Origin: Myxococcus stipitatus DSM 14675
GTDB lineage: Bacteria; Myxococcota; Myxococcia; Myxococcales; Myxococcaceae
Reading direction: 5' to 3'
NCBI RefSeq assembly: GCF_000331735.1
Contig: NC_020126.1
Coordinates: 9,923,501-9,987,500 of the forward strand
DNA: 64,000 bases
Of this stretch, positions 25,125-33,136 are shown piece after piece. The notes below the pieces were generated by a model. That model saw only the letters and a list, made by a program, of their open reading frames with translations, was not told the origin of the DNA and did no database searches. The first letter of the stretch is position 1. Each line of letters starts with the position of its first letter. The translations under genes and the position numbers were made by a program.

Positions 25125-25153
25125 CATCACACGACGTGATGCTACGCATCACG
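25125..25153. promoter_or_regulatory. Three alternating half-sites before the pirin gene (candidate operator)
   Basis: CATCAC-N5-GTGATG-N5-CATCACG forms two overlapping inverted repeats with 11-bp periodicity. The right pair, CGTGATG and CATCACG, is perfect over 7 bp (25135-25153). It ends 45 bp before the pirin ATG, in the divergent intergenic region with the 24634 gene. One-helical-turn spacing suggests cooperative binding of a dimeric regulator. Confidence 0.55.
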
Positions 25154-25198
25154 CCCAGGTGCGATTTACACACCGACTCCGGCCCTTACGTTGGGTCC

Positions 25199-26140
25199 AT
25201 GAGCACGACGACACAGACCCTCTCTTCCCCCACCGTTCACACCGCGCTGCCTCGCGCCCGGACGCTCGAGAGCGTCCATGGCGGCGGGCCCCTCCACTGG
25301 GTCGGCGATGGCTTCCGCGTGAAGACCGTCGTCCCCAGCGGCGGCATCTCCCAGGAGCGTGTCAGCCCCTTCCTGCTTCTCGACCACCATCCGCCCTATG
25401 ACTACGCCCCCCTGGCCCAGGGCCAGCGAGGCGTGGGCTGGCACCCTCACCGGGGCTTCGAGACCGTGACCCTCGCCTTCCAGGGCCACGTCGCCCACCG
25501 CGACAACGCGGGCCACTCGGGCGTCATCGGGCCGGGCGACGTGCAGTGGATGACGGCCGCATCCGGCATCCTCCACGAGGAGTACCACGAGCAAGCCTTC
25601 TCCCGACGCGGAGGCCCCTTCGAGATGCTCCAGCTCTGGGTCAACCTGCCTCGCACCCACAAGAAGGACGCGCCGGGCTACCAGCCCATCACCGCGGCCC
25701 AGATTCCCACCGTCGCCATCGACGGCGGCACCGTGCGAGTCATCGCGGGCCCGTTCGGCGACACCCGAGGCCCCGCCAGGACCTTCACCCCCATCACCCT
25801 GCTCGACGTCCGTCTGCGGGCAGGCTCGGACCTCCATGTCGCGCTGCCGAAGCACCACAACACCCTCGTCCTCGTCGCCTCCGGCCGCATCTCGTCCGGC
25901 GGTGAGCGGGCCTCCCAGGGAGACGTCGCCCTCTTCGCCAATGACGGCGACTTCCTGACCCTGCGCGCGGACGAGGACACCCACCTGCTCGTCCTCTCCG
26001 GCGAGCCCATCCGCGAGCCCATCGTCCACTACGGCCCGTTCGTCATGAACAGCCAACGCGAAGTCATCGAAGCCATCCATGACTTCGAGGCCGGACGCTT
26101 CGGCTCCGTCCCCGAGGACGCCCCCGGCGCCACCTCGTAA
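25199..26140 (+). CDS. Pirin family protein
   Basis: The 313-residue protein has two cupin barrels. The N-terminal one carries the iron-site motif in HPHRGFETVTLAFQG and MTAASGILHEEYHE, as in YhhW-type pirins. The C-terminal barrel lacks metal ligands. FLLLDHHPPYDYAP and the terminal GPFVMNSQREVIEAI are family hallmarks. Bacterial pirins include quercetin 2,3-dioxygenases and redox-linked regulators; the actual substrate is unknown. The operator-like half-sites just upstream suggest inducible expression. It converges on the LysR gene at 52 bp. Confidence 0.92.
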   Translation: MSTTTQTLSSPTVHTALPRARTLESVHGGGPLHWVGDGFRVKTVVPSGGISQERVSPFLLLDHHPPYDYAPLAQGQRGVGWHPHRGFETVTLAFQGHVAHRDNAGHSGVIGPGDVQWMTAASGILHEEYHEQAFSRRGGPFEMLQLWVNLPRTHKKDAPGYQPITAAQIPTVAIDGGTVRVIAGPFGDTRGPARTFTPITLLDVRLRAGSDLHVALPKHHNTLVLVASGRISSGGERASQGDVALFANDGDFLTLRADEDTHLLVLSGEPIREPIVHYGPFVMNSQREVIEAIHDFEAGRFGSVPEDAPGATS

Positions 26141-26191
26141 TGCCTCCCAGACGCCCGCCCGAGCCTCGTGCCCGGCGCGGGCGCTCGGGCT

Positions 26192-27184
26192 TCAGCGCCC
26201 CCGTGCCCGTCGCGAAGCGCCCACCGCCTTGGACTCCTTCGCACGCGCCGTCATCCGTCCCACGCTGCCATCCCGCAGCACGTCGAGAATCATCTGCCGG
26301 AGGAACCGTGCCCCCGGGTCCAGGTGCGTGCGCGAATGCCACACCAGCGACATGGTCATGGGCGGAGGACTCGGCACCAGCTTCAACTTCCGCAGCGGCA
26401 GCATCGCGCACAGCGCCTCCGCCATCCGATTCGGCATCCCCGCGACGTAGTCCGTCCGCGTCGCCGCCATCCCCGCGGCCATGAAGTGGGACACCGACAG
26501 CGCCGAGTTGAGCACCAGGCCATGCGCCTTGCCGAACTGCTCGAAGAGGCGATGACCAATCCCCGGCCGCCCCTGCGTCAACACCAGGTCGATGAGGCGG
26601 GAGGCATTGAACTCCTCCACCGTCATCAGCGGCCCCAACAATCTCGGATGGTCCCTGCGCACGACGAAGGACACCTCCTCCTCGTAGAGGTCCTCCGCGA
26701 AGTACCCCTGCTGCGACGCCACCTGCCAGGGCGCCAGCACCACGTCCACCTCCCCTGTCTCCAAGCCGCTCGCCCCGATGAGGTAGTCGAGGCTCACCAC
26801 CCGGAGCCGCGCCCGCGGCAAGCGCCGGGCGAACGCCTCCACCACCCTCGGCACGTCATACAGGTCCTGGTTGTCCGCGTTGGCCATCGTGAAGCGGCGC
26901 GTGCTCTCCATCGGATTGAAGCGCTGCCCGTCCACCACGACCTGCAACTGCGCCACCGCGTTCGTCAGGAACGGCCGCAGCTCCTCGCACCGAGGCGTCG
27001 GCGTCAGCCCTCGCCCGCTGCGCACCAGCAGCGGGTCCCCCAACAGCTCCCGCAGCCGCGCCAGCGCGTTGCTCACCGCGGACTGCGTGACGTGGAGCTG
27101 ACGGGCCGCCTCGGTCGCGCTGCCTGTCTCCAGCACGGCATGCAGGACGAGGAACAGGTTCAGGTCGATGGCGGACAGGTTCAT
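26192..27184 (-). CDS. LysR family transcriptional regulator (NodD/LinR-like group)
   Basis: The 330-residue protein starts MNLSAIDLNLFLVLHAVLE, followed by a helix-turn-helix (ARQLHVTQSAVSNALARLR). LLVRSGRGLTPTPR is a characteristic linker of the NodD/NahR/LinR branch that regulates aromatic or haloaromatic catabolism. The ATG at 27184 matches the family start; the open frame extends far upstream without protein character. It converges with pirin and follows a co-directional lipoprotein gene at 41 bp. Target and ligand are unknown. Confidence 0.88.
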   Translation of the reverse strand: MNLSAIDLNLFLVLHAVLETGSATEAARQLHVTQSAVSNALARLRELLGDPLLVRSGRGLTPTPRCEELRPFLTNAVAQLQVVVDGQRFNPMESTRRFTMANADNQDLYDVPRVVEAFARRLPRARLRVVSLDYLIGASGLETGEVDVVLAPWQVASQQGYFAEDLYEEEVSFVVRRDHPRLLGPLMTVEEFNASRLIDLVLTQGRPGIGHRLFEQFGKAHGLVLNSALSVSHFMAAGMAATRTDYVAGMPNRMAEALCAMLPLRKLKLVPSPPPMTMSLVWHSRTHLDPGARFLRQMILDVLRDGSVGRMTARAKESKAVGASRRARGR

Positions 27185-27225
27185 CGACTGTCCTGCATAG
27201 CGCACCACCGCCCCGCGAGCACGAC

Positions 27226-27831
27226 TCAGGAGCGGCGACCGCCCGAGAGCATCGCCGCCACCTGCGGGTCCAGGCGGAACGACTCGAAGAACCCCTCCGC
27301 GTCCTGGGGCGGCTTGCCCTCCGGATGCAGCAGGAGCTGCTGATAGAGCCGCGGCCCCACCAGGTAGAAGCGGCCCTTCAGCCGCCGCGCGCCGGAAATC
27401 CCCTCCACCTCCCAGCCCGGAAACCCCTCCAGCGTCAGCGGTCGCGAGGAGAGCCCCGTCGCGCCCAGTGACTCCAGCGCCCCCATGCTCGCGCGGGAGA
27501 CGACATCCCCCGGCTTCGCCTGCGCCATGACCGCCGGAGGGAAGTCCGTGTACGAGATGTAATAGGCCGTGTCCGACTCCGGACGAACGGCGACGAAGGT
27601 GTGCAGTGTCACCTCGCCCACATCCGTGACCTGCGCGCGGCTCTCCTTGCTCACCGGCTCCGGCAGCGCGACGGAGAAGCCCCCTTCCGTGGACTGCATG
27701 ACAGCCGCGGGCGAGGCGGACGCGGACTGCGCGGCGCGCGGCTCGGGCGCCGTCTGACGGGAGGCACAAGCCCCCAGTCCTCCCAGGGACAACAGGAGGG
27801 CGAGCGACGCGACTCGACGCGAGGTCTTCAT
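27226..27831 (-). CDS. Hypothetical lipoprotein
   Basis: The 201-residue protein has a lipobox (LGGLGAC), a short Ala/Ser linker and a globular domain. That domain contains GGFSVALPEPVSKESRAQV, TAYYISYTDFPP and KGRFYLVGPRLYQQLL. The pattern 'sValPepv ... yyisytdfp ... grlYql' recurs in small periplasmic proteins of unknown function found widely in Proteobacteria and myxobacteria. Localisation is predicted to be the envelope. It lies 111 bp downstream of a sensor kinase gene on the same strand, so co-regulation is possible. Confidence 0.75.
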   Translation of the reverse strand: MKTSRRVASLALLLSLGGLGACASRQTAPEPRAAQSASASPAAVMQSTEGGFSVALPEPVSKESRAQVTDVGEVTLHTFVAVRPESDTAYYISYTDFPPAVMAQAKPGDVVSRASMGALESLGATGLSSRPLTLEGFPGWEVEGISGARRLKGRFYLVGPRLYQQLLLHPEGKPPQDAEGFFESFRLDPQVAAMLSGGRRS

Positions 27832-27942
27832 GTTCCGTACAGCTCCTGGCATGTGGCGAGGAAGGTACTGCCTGCCCCCTCCGGGCGCACGCAGACTCCT
27901 CGACCCAGGCACGGCACGCAACGCTTCCGTCGACCCCCAGCG

Positions 27943-29418
27943 CTAATGCAGCGAGTCCGGAAGCACGGAAGCCTCCTCCCGCACCTCCACCGTCGCCGCC
28001 AGCGCCAGCCGCACGCTGAAGGTGGAGCCCACGCCCGGCGAGCTCTCCACCTCGATGTCCCCGCCGTGCGCCTCCACGATGCGGCGAGCCACCGTCAACC
28101 CCAGCCCCACGCCCGGCGCGCGCTTGCTGCTCGCCGTGCCCAGCCGCTGGAAGGGCGCATAGAGCAGGCGCTTCTCGTCCTCGCTGAGGCCGATGCCCTG
28201 GTCCCTCACCGACAACCAGACGCGGGACTCCTCGCGGCGCACGATGACGTCCACGCGGCTGCCGGACGGCGAGTACTTCAGCGCGTTGCTGACCAGGTTC
28301 GTCAGCACCTGCTCCAGCCGGTCCGGGTCCACGCGCACGGGCACGGGCACATCCGGGACGTCGAGCTGGAGCGTGTGCCCGCTGTCGCTGGAGCGGTACA
28401 GCTCCACCACGTCCCGCGCCAGCACGCGCGCGTCACACACCTCCGGACGCAGCTCCAGCTTGCCGGCCTCGATGCGGGTGGCGTCGAGCAGGTCCCCCAC
28501 CATCCGGTCCAGCCGCTCCACCTGCCGCCCCACCAGCGCGAGCGTGCGCTCCATGCGCTCCGGTGTGAGCTGCGCGCGGCTCCGCTCGGAGAGCGCCGTG
28601 GACAGCTTCAGCGCGGACAGCGGATTGCGCAGCTCATGCGCCACGCCCGCGAGGAACGCGAGCTGCTGCTCCTGCTGATGTGTCAGCCCATTGGCCATCT
28701 CGTTGAACGTGCGCGCCATGTCGCGCAGCTCCGTGGGCCCGGCCACGGGGGCCCGCGTGCGCTTCCTGCCCGCGCCGAACCGACGCATGGCCTGGCTGAT
28801 GTCCTTCAGCGGCTGCAGGGCGATGCTCCGCAGCAGCAGCGTGCTCACCGCCAGCGACACCAGCAACAGCCCGCAGAGCACGAGCCCCACGACGTTGCCC
28901 ATGCGGTTGAGGTCCGAGGACGCCTCGCGCGCCTCACGTGCCTCGTCCACGTTGAACTGGACCAGCCGCTCCAGCGAATCCAGCGCGGAGTCGAGCGAGG
29001 GGATGGACCGCGACATCCGCTGCGACAGGGGCAGCCGGGCGGCCGCGCGCTGCGCCGACAGGTAGCGATTGAAGGCCTGGTCCACCTCGCGGATGAGCGA
29101 CCGCTCCGCCTCGCTGGTGGCGTTCTGGCGCAGCCCGTTCAGCAGCTGAGGGAACGAGGACTCGACACCCTGGAGCGTCCGCCCGCGCACGAACTGCGAG
29201 GAGGACGTGTCCACGCTCCCACCGACGCCGCTCAAGCGGAAGTGGATGAGCAGGTCGATCTCCAGCTCCTCCGCCAGATGCAGCCCCTCCACCGAGTTGC
29301 CCAGCGTGTTCGCCGAACGGTTCTGCGCGTTCGTCAAGACGATGAGCGCGGTGGCGGCGATGAACGTCAACAGGGCCAGGCCACCCAAGGTGGCGGCAAG
29401 CCAGGCGCGCAGGCTCAT
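27943..29418 (-). CDS. Membrane sensor histidine kinase
   Basis: The 491-residue protein has a first transmembrane helix (about 8-28), a periplasmic helical sensor region (about 30-172), and a second transmembrane helix (about 174-198). A HAMP linker, HisKA with phospho-acceptor H261 in AHELRNPLS, and a HATPase domain follow. The HATPase carries the N box (NLVSNALKYS), DQGIG and GVGLGLTVARRIVEAHGG. The helical sensor resembles four-helix-bundle chemoreceptor or CHASE3-type inputs. No response regulator gene is adjacent, so it is an orphan kinase. GGAGGTGAC precedes the ATG. Confidence 0.92.
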   Translation of the reverse strand: MSLRAWLAATLGGLALLTFIAATALIVLTNAQNRSANTLGNSVEGLHLAEELEIDLLIHFRLSGVGGSVDTSSSQFVRGRTLQGVESSFPQLLNGLRQNATSEAERSLIREVDQAFNRYLSAQRAAARLPLSQRMSRSIPSLDSALDSLERLVQFNVDEAREAREASSDLNRMGNVVGLVLCGLLLVSLAVSTLLLRSIALQPLKDISQAMRRFGAGRKRTRAPVAGPTELRDMARTFNEMANGLTHQQEQQLAFLAGVAHELRNPLSALKLSTALSERSRAQLTPERMERTLALVGRQVERLDRMVGDLLDATRIEAGKLELRPEVCDARVLARDVVELYRSSDSGHTLQLDVPDVPVPVRVDPDRLEQVLTNLVSNALKYSPSGSRVDVIVRREESRVWLSVRDQGIGLSEDEKRLLYAPFQRLGTASSKRAPGVGLGLTVARRIVEAHGGDIEVESSPGVGSTFSVRLALAATVEVREEASVLPDSLH

Positions 29419-29668
29419 GTCACCTCCGAGCAGAGGACCGGGGCGCTCACGACGAGGGCCTCCCTGACGCCCGCGAGCGGGGCGGGCGTCACCTCCCCCT
29501 GACTGGAGCAACAAGGCCAGGACGTGGGGGATTCACTTCAGTGGACAGCGGCCGGGCGAGGCGGAAAGTTCTCCGCACGGCATCAGCGCCGGAGGCAGGC
29601 AATCGTGCTAGGGAGGTCCGACGTGGCGGGCGAGCATGTGCCCCCCTGGCCGCGCGCGAGAGGTCACC

Positions 29669-30049
29669 ATGGACATACTCCCCCAGCCGGTACGCACCTT
29701 GAAGTTCGATGCTTTCTGGCGCTGGCTCCAGGAACACACCCAATGCATCCTCCGCTGCGGCTCCGTCGACGCGATGCTCTACGACCACGACGACTTCCAC
29801 TGGCTGATGATGGAAGAGGAGCGTCAGCACATCGTCCAGGTGCTCAAGGGCAAGGCGCTCGTCGGTGAGATGGTGATGGCGGGCCGCGAAGTCACCGAGG
29901 TCACCGTGGCGCAGGACCCGGACTCAGGCGCGCAGGGCCACTTCCTCGTGGAGCTGATGGGCGGGCCGAAGGAAGACCCGCAGGTGCTCTACCACTTCAT
30001 CATGGCGCACGGCATCGACCCCGCGCCGCACAAGGACCTCAAGCACTGA
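29669..30049 (+). CDS. Hypothetical protein
   Basis: The 126-residue soluble protein is not recognised. It has an aromatic-rich first half (FDAFWRWLQEHTQCILRCGS, then YDHDDFHWLMMEEE) and a strand-rich second half with EVTEVTVAQDPDSGAQGHFLVEL. A GAGAGGT ribosome site precedes the ATG at 29669; an upstream ATG at 29636 is less well placed. Its 3' end overlaps the convergent glycosyltransferase gene by 11 bp. It is divergent from the sensor kinase. Confidence 0.65.
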   Translation: MDILPQPVRTLKFDAFWRWLQEHTQCILRCGSVDAMLYDHDDFHWLMMEEERQHIVQVLKGKALVGEMVMAGREVTEVTVAQDPDSGAQGHFLVELMGGPKEDPQVLYHFIMAHGIDPAPHKDLKH

Positions 30050-31079
30050 GCAGGGCGCGCTCGATGAGCGCCACCGCGTCGCGGGCTCCGGAGGTGTAGC
30101 CCGAAGCCGTCTGCTCCGGGCGAGGCCCCACCCGCGCGACGGCCCGCTCCACCAGCTCCGCGTCGGTGCGGGCCAGCTCCTCCGGACGCAGCCGCACCGC
30201 CTGCCGGTCGTACCGCCGGGCTCGCGCGAGGGCCACCAGCGGAGTGCCCGTCACCCGGGCCTCCTGCACGGTGTTGTAGCCCCCCGCCCCCACCAGCACA
30301 TCCACCCCAGGCATCACCGCCAACGCGGGCCACACGCACAACGGCCCAGGCGCCCCGCGCACCGTGTTCCGCGCGGCCTTCCCCTTCACGTCGAACCAAG
30401 GCCCCGGAGGCGCAAGCCACCGCACCGGCGCACGCTCGCCCAGCTCGGCCTGGAGCCGCGCGGCGATGTCGCCCGCCTCGCGCACCTCCAGCTCGTTGCC
30501 GCTGCCCATGACGGCCACCAATGGCCTCGGGTCCTCCGCGGCGACCCCCAGCCGCTCACGCGCCCGAGCGCGGCTCAGCCACTCCTCCTGCTCCAACAAC
30601 AGCCACGGCGCGGTGCGCAGCGCACGCGGGTGCCGCGCGAAGGGCGCATCCTCCCCCGGCACGAGCAGCAGGTCGAAGTCCTCCACCGCCTCGGCGATGT
30701 TGAACTTCGCGACGTAGGCGGGGTTCAGGTCCCGGTGCACCAGCACCTTGGCCATGCGCAGCCCGGGCAACAGCGGCGCGAGCTCGCCCACGAGCCCCCG
30801 AGGGAACGTGTCCACCACGAGGACCTCCGGGCGGACTCCGTCGAGGACACACTCCACCGTCTCGCGCACGGCGGACTTGGACAGCTCCGGGTTGATGCGG
30901 TGGACGAAGGCGCCCGGTCCCAGCACCTCCTCCAACGGCACGTCCGGAGCGAAGGCGCTGTTGGTCATCACCGTGACGCGATGCCCGCGCCGCGCCGCCA
31001 TGCGCGCCAGGCCACAGGCGCGGGTGAAGTGCCCCATGCCTCCGCCCAGCGCGTAGATGAGCCACCGCGTGCCGCGCAT
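30039..31079 (-). CDS. Glycosyltransferase, MurG/GT1-like fold
   Basis: The 346-residue protein begins WLIYALGGGMGHFTRACGLA, the glycine-rich acceptor loop seen in MurG- and GT1-type (GT-B fold) enzymes. A C-terminal donor domain has VLVGAGGYNTVQEARVTGTPLVALA, the nucleotide-sugar-binding region. Donor and acceptor are unknown. The ATG overlaps the stop of the upstream zinc-binding gene by one base (TGATG), making it the last gene of a tightly overlapping operon. Confidence 0.8.
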   Translation of the reverse strand: MRGTRWLIYALGGGMGHFTRACGLARMAARRGHRVTVMTNSAFAPDVPLEEVLGPGAFVHRINPELSKSAVRETVECVLDGVRPEVLVVDTFPRGLVGELAPLLPGLRMAKVLVHRDLNPAYVAKFNIAEAVEDFDLLLVPGEDAPFARHPRALRTAPWLLLEQEEWLSRARARERLGVAAEDPRPLVAVMGSGNELEVREAGDIAARLQAELGERAPVRWLAPPGPWFDVKGKAARNTVRGAPGPLCVWPALAVMPGVDVLVGAGGYNTVQEARVTGTPLVALARARRYDRQAVRLRPEELARTDAELVERAVARVGPRPEQTASGYTSGARDAVALIERALLSA

Positions 31080-31438
31080 CAGCTTCCGCCCAGGTCCTCC
31101 TCGAAGGCCGCGTCTTCCTCGCGCCGCAAGCTCTCGCCGTCGGCCTCCGTGAAGTCATGCGGGTCCCTCGAGGTGCCCCGTCCCCACGAGGAGCCCGAGC
31201 CGTAGTAGCCGTAGTCCTGGTAGTAGGTGCTCGCGTCCTCGTCGCCCTCGTCCTCCGAGTCGCCGGCCCCCAGGCCGCCGCACGTCGAGCACACCTCCGC
31301 GCCATCCAGCGTCGTCATGTGCACGGCGCACACGCGCCGGCCACAGCGCGGGCACAGCGAGCTGGTGGGCAGCCCACACGCGTGGGCGAAGAGGAAGCCC
31401 GAGCTGACTTCGCAGCCATCGGCGGAGGAAGGGCTCAT
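31079..31438 (-). CDS. Small zinc-ribbon-like protein with acidic tail
   Basis: The 119-residue protein has a Cys/His cluster: HACGLP, CPRCGRRVCAVH and CSTCG, compatible with a B-box-like or treble-clef zinc site. A long acidic, Tyr/Gly/Ser-rich tail follows (GDSEDEGDEDAS, YYQDYGYYGSGSS). No enzyme domain is visible; the tail is probably disordered. Start and stop overlap both neighbours (ATGA with the lipoprotein upstream, TGATG with the glycosyltransferase downstream), so translation of all three is coupled. Confidence 0.7.
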   Translation of the reverse strand: MSPSSADGCEVSSGFLFAHACGLPTSSLCPRCGRRVCAVHMTTLDGAEVCSTCGGLGAGDSEDEGDEDASTYYQDYGYYGSGSSWGRGTSRDPHDFTEADGESLRREEDAAFEEDLGGS

Positions 31439-32094
31439 GGAGAGGACCCGGAGGAGGGAGGCGTCTGGAGCTGATGCAGCAGCGCGACGCGGAAGGGGAG
31501 GTCCATCTTCTCGAAAGCCAGACACGCGGCGGCGTCCGCGTTCACCAGGGACTTGGTGGCGAGCAGCGTCTTGCCGCTGGGGTCCTTGAGGGACACCTTG
31601 CCCTCGCGCACCTTCACGCGGGCCACCTCCGCGCCGGAGGCATCCTGGATGCGCGCGCCGTCACCATCCGCGGACACGGTGTAGAGCACCTCGCCCTTCG
31701 CACCCGTGAGCATCCAGCCCGCCCCCTGCCGCGCGAGCGTGTAGAGCACCTGCTTCTGCGCCCCGTCGCGCACGATGAAGGCGCCGCCCGAGGAGCCCAG
31801 GACGTAGCCGAGCGGGACATCCTCCGGGCTGGAGACCTTGAGGGTGGCGCCCTTCCACTTGAGGCGCGCCAATTCCCGGTCCTCGCCATCCACCAGCTTG
31901 GAGCCGTCGTCCTTCGGCTTGAGGGAGAAGCGCTCGCGGTCGTCCGCGTCCTTGAACTTGAGCTTGCCCGGCAGGGGGACCGCGTCGTCCGACGCCACGG
32001 CGGACTGCGCCTGCGTCGAGGGAGCCTCGGAGCCAGAGGGGCGCGAGCAGCCCCCCGCGAGCAACATGGACAGCGCCAACACGAAACGCATCAT
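31435..32094 (-). CDS. Hypothetical lipoprotein
   Basis: The 219-residue protein has a lipobox (LLAGGC) and a Ser/Ala linker. A beta-rich domain follows with repeated strand-turn units such as LKFKDADDRERFSLKPKDD, EVLYTVSADGDGARIQDASG and KVSLKDPSGKTLLATKSL. It is not assigned to a family. The ATG at 32094 overlaps the upstream stop (ATGA) and follows CCTCCTC-type sequence without a clear ribosome site, so it may rely on coupling. Probably located in the periplasm or outer membrane. Confidence 0.72.
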   Translation of the reverse strand: MMRFVLALSMLLAGGCSRPSGSEAPSTQAQSAVASDDAVPLPGKLKFKDADDRERFSLKPKDDGSKLVDGEDRELARLKWKGATLKVSSPEDVPLGYVLGSSGGAFIVRDGAQKQVLYTLARQGAGWMLTGAKGEVLYTVSADGDGARIQDASGAEVARVKVREGKVSLKDPSGKTLLATKSLVNADAAACLAFEKMDLPFRVALLHQLQTPPSSGSSP

Positions 32095-33023
32095 GAGGAG
32101 GCCCTCGCGGAGAGCTTCTTGCCTTGCCGGGCGTTGGAGTGATTGAGCACCTGGTAGAGGCTCAACAGCATCATGAGACACGTCCGCGTCGCATCCGGCG
32201 CGGGCGCCGAGTCGACCGGAACCGCCACCCAGTCGGACTCCATCCGAGCGCGGAGGCTGAGCCGGTCCTCGGAGACATCCAGCTTCGAGAGCAGCACCTT
32301 CGGCGGCAGCCGCACCGACTGGCGCGCCGTGTCCTGGAGCGAGGCCAGGCCCGGATGCCGCTCCGGCTTCACGCGCAGCTGCGCCTGGAGGAACGTGGCG
32401 CTCTTCTGCTTCTGCTTGGTCTTGTGCTTGCCCCGGGCATTGACCTTCGTGCGCGTGCGCTTCTGGAGCCACTCCTCCATGGACAGCCGCAGGTGGGTGC
32501 CGTCGCGCAGGCGCGCCTGGAGCATCATCCACGGGTCCTCGAACTCATTCGTGGTCCACCGGCCCGCCCGGCCCTTCTCCGTCCACTTGTCGGGGTGGTC
32601 CACGGCGCGGAAGTCCAGCTCCAGCGTCACCGGCTCCTCCGGCTCGATGTCGCGGCGCAGGCGGAGCAGCAGCTGGGAGAGCAGGCTGTAGCGGCGGTTC
32701 TCCAGGTCCTGCCGGGAGTACTTGTTGGCGCGCAGGTGCAGGCCCACCGCGAGGACGAGCGTGACGCCCCACCCGGCCCACTGCTTCTCCATCCCCTCGG
32801 CTTCCTCGTCGCCGGAGCGCGCGAAGCCGATGGCCAGCAGCGCGACGAACAACAGGCCACAGACCCAGCTCGCCACGGTGGCCCGGCGGCGCCACTTGTT
32901 GCGCAGCGCCTCTATCTCCGTGTCGAAGCGGGCGAGGAAGCCCAGGTCCCCCATCAACTCGGCCACGGACGCGGTGTTGCGATAGCGCTTCTCCGCGCGA
33001 AAGCGGTTGATGTCGAAGGGCAT
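32091..33023 (-). CDS. Hypothetical two-helix membrane protein
   Basis: The 310-residue protein has a short cytoplasmic N-terminus (MPFDINRFRAEKRYRNTAS) and two adjacent transmembrane helices (ASWVCGLLFVALLAIGFA and WGVTLVLAVGLHLRA). A cytoplasmic domain of about 200 residues follows with a Lys-rich loop (KHKTKQKQK). No family is recognised. It is the first gene of the four-gene overlapping operon ending in the glycosyltransferase at 30039 and is divergent from a GT4 glycosyltransferase; a perfect palindrome lies in the shared promoter region. Confidence 0.72.
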   Translation of the reverse strand: MPFDINRFRAEKRYRNTASVAELMGDLGFLARFDTEIEALRNKWRRRATVASWVCGLLFVALLAIGFARSGDEEAEGMEKQWAGWGVTLVLAVGLHLRANKYSRQDLENRRYSLLSQLLLRLRRDIEPEEPVTLELDFRAVDHPDKWTEKGRAGRWTTNEFEDPWMMLQARLRDGTHLRLSMEEWLQKRTRTKVNARGKHKTKQKQKSATFLQAQLRVKPERHPGLASLQDTARQSVRLPPKVLLSKLDVSEDRLSLRARMESDWVAVPVDSAPAPDATRTCLMMLLSLYQVLNHSNARQGKKLSARASS

Positions 33024-33087
33024 GGTGGAGTGCTCCCCCTCGGAGCCACGGATGAAGCGCTGAGTGTATGAGCCAGCGTGGTGAGGG

Positions 33088-33105
33088 GCAAACCTCGTTG
33101 TTTGC
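33088..33105. promoter_or_regulatory. Inverted repeat in a divergent promoter region
   Basis: GCAAAC-N6-GTTTGC is a perfect inverted repeat (18 bp) in the 113-bp gap between the divergent genes at 33023 and 33137. Its position suits an operator acting on both directions; no regulator gene is adjacent. Confidence 0.45.
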
Positions 33106-33136
33106 ACCGGACGAGAGGCCGCGATAGCACGGTGGC

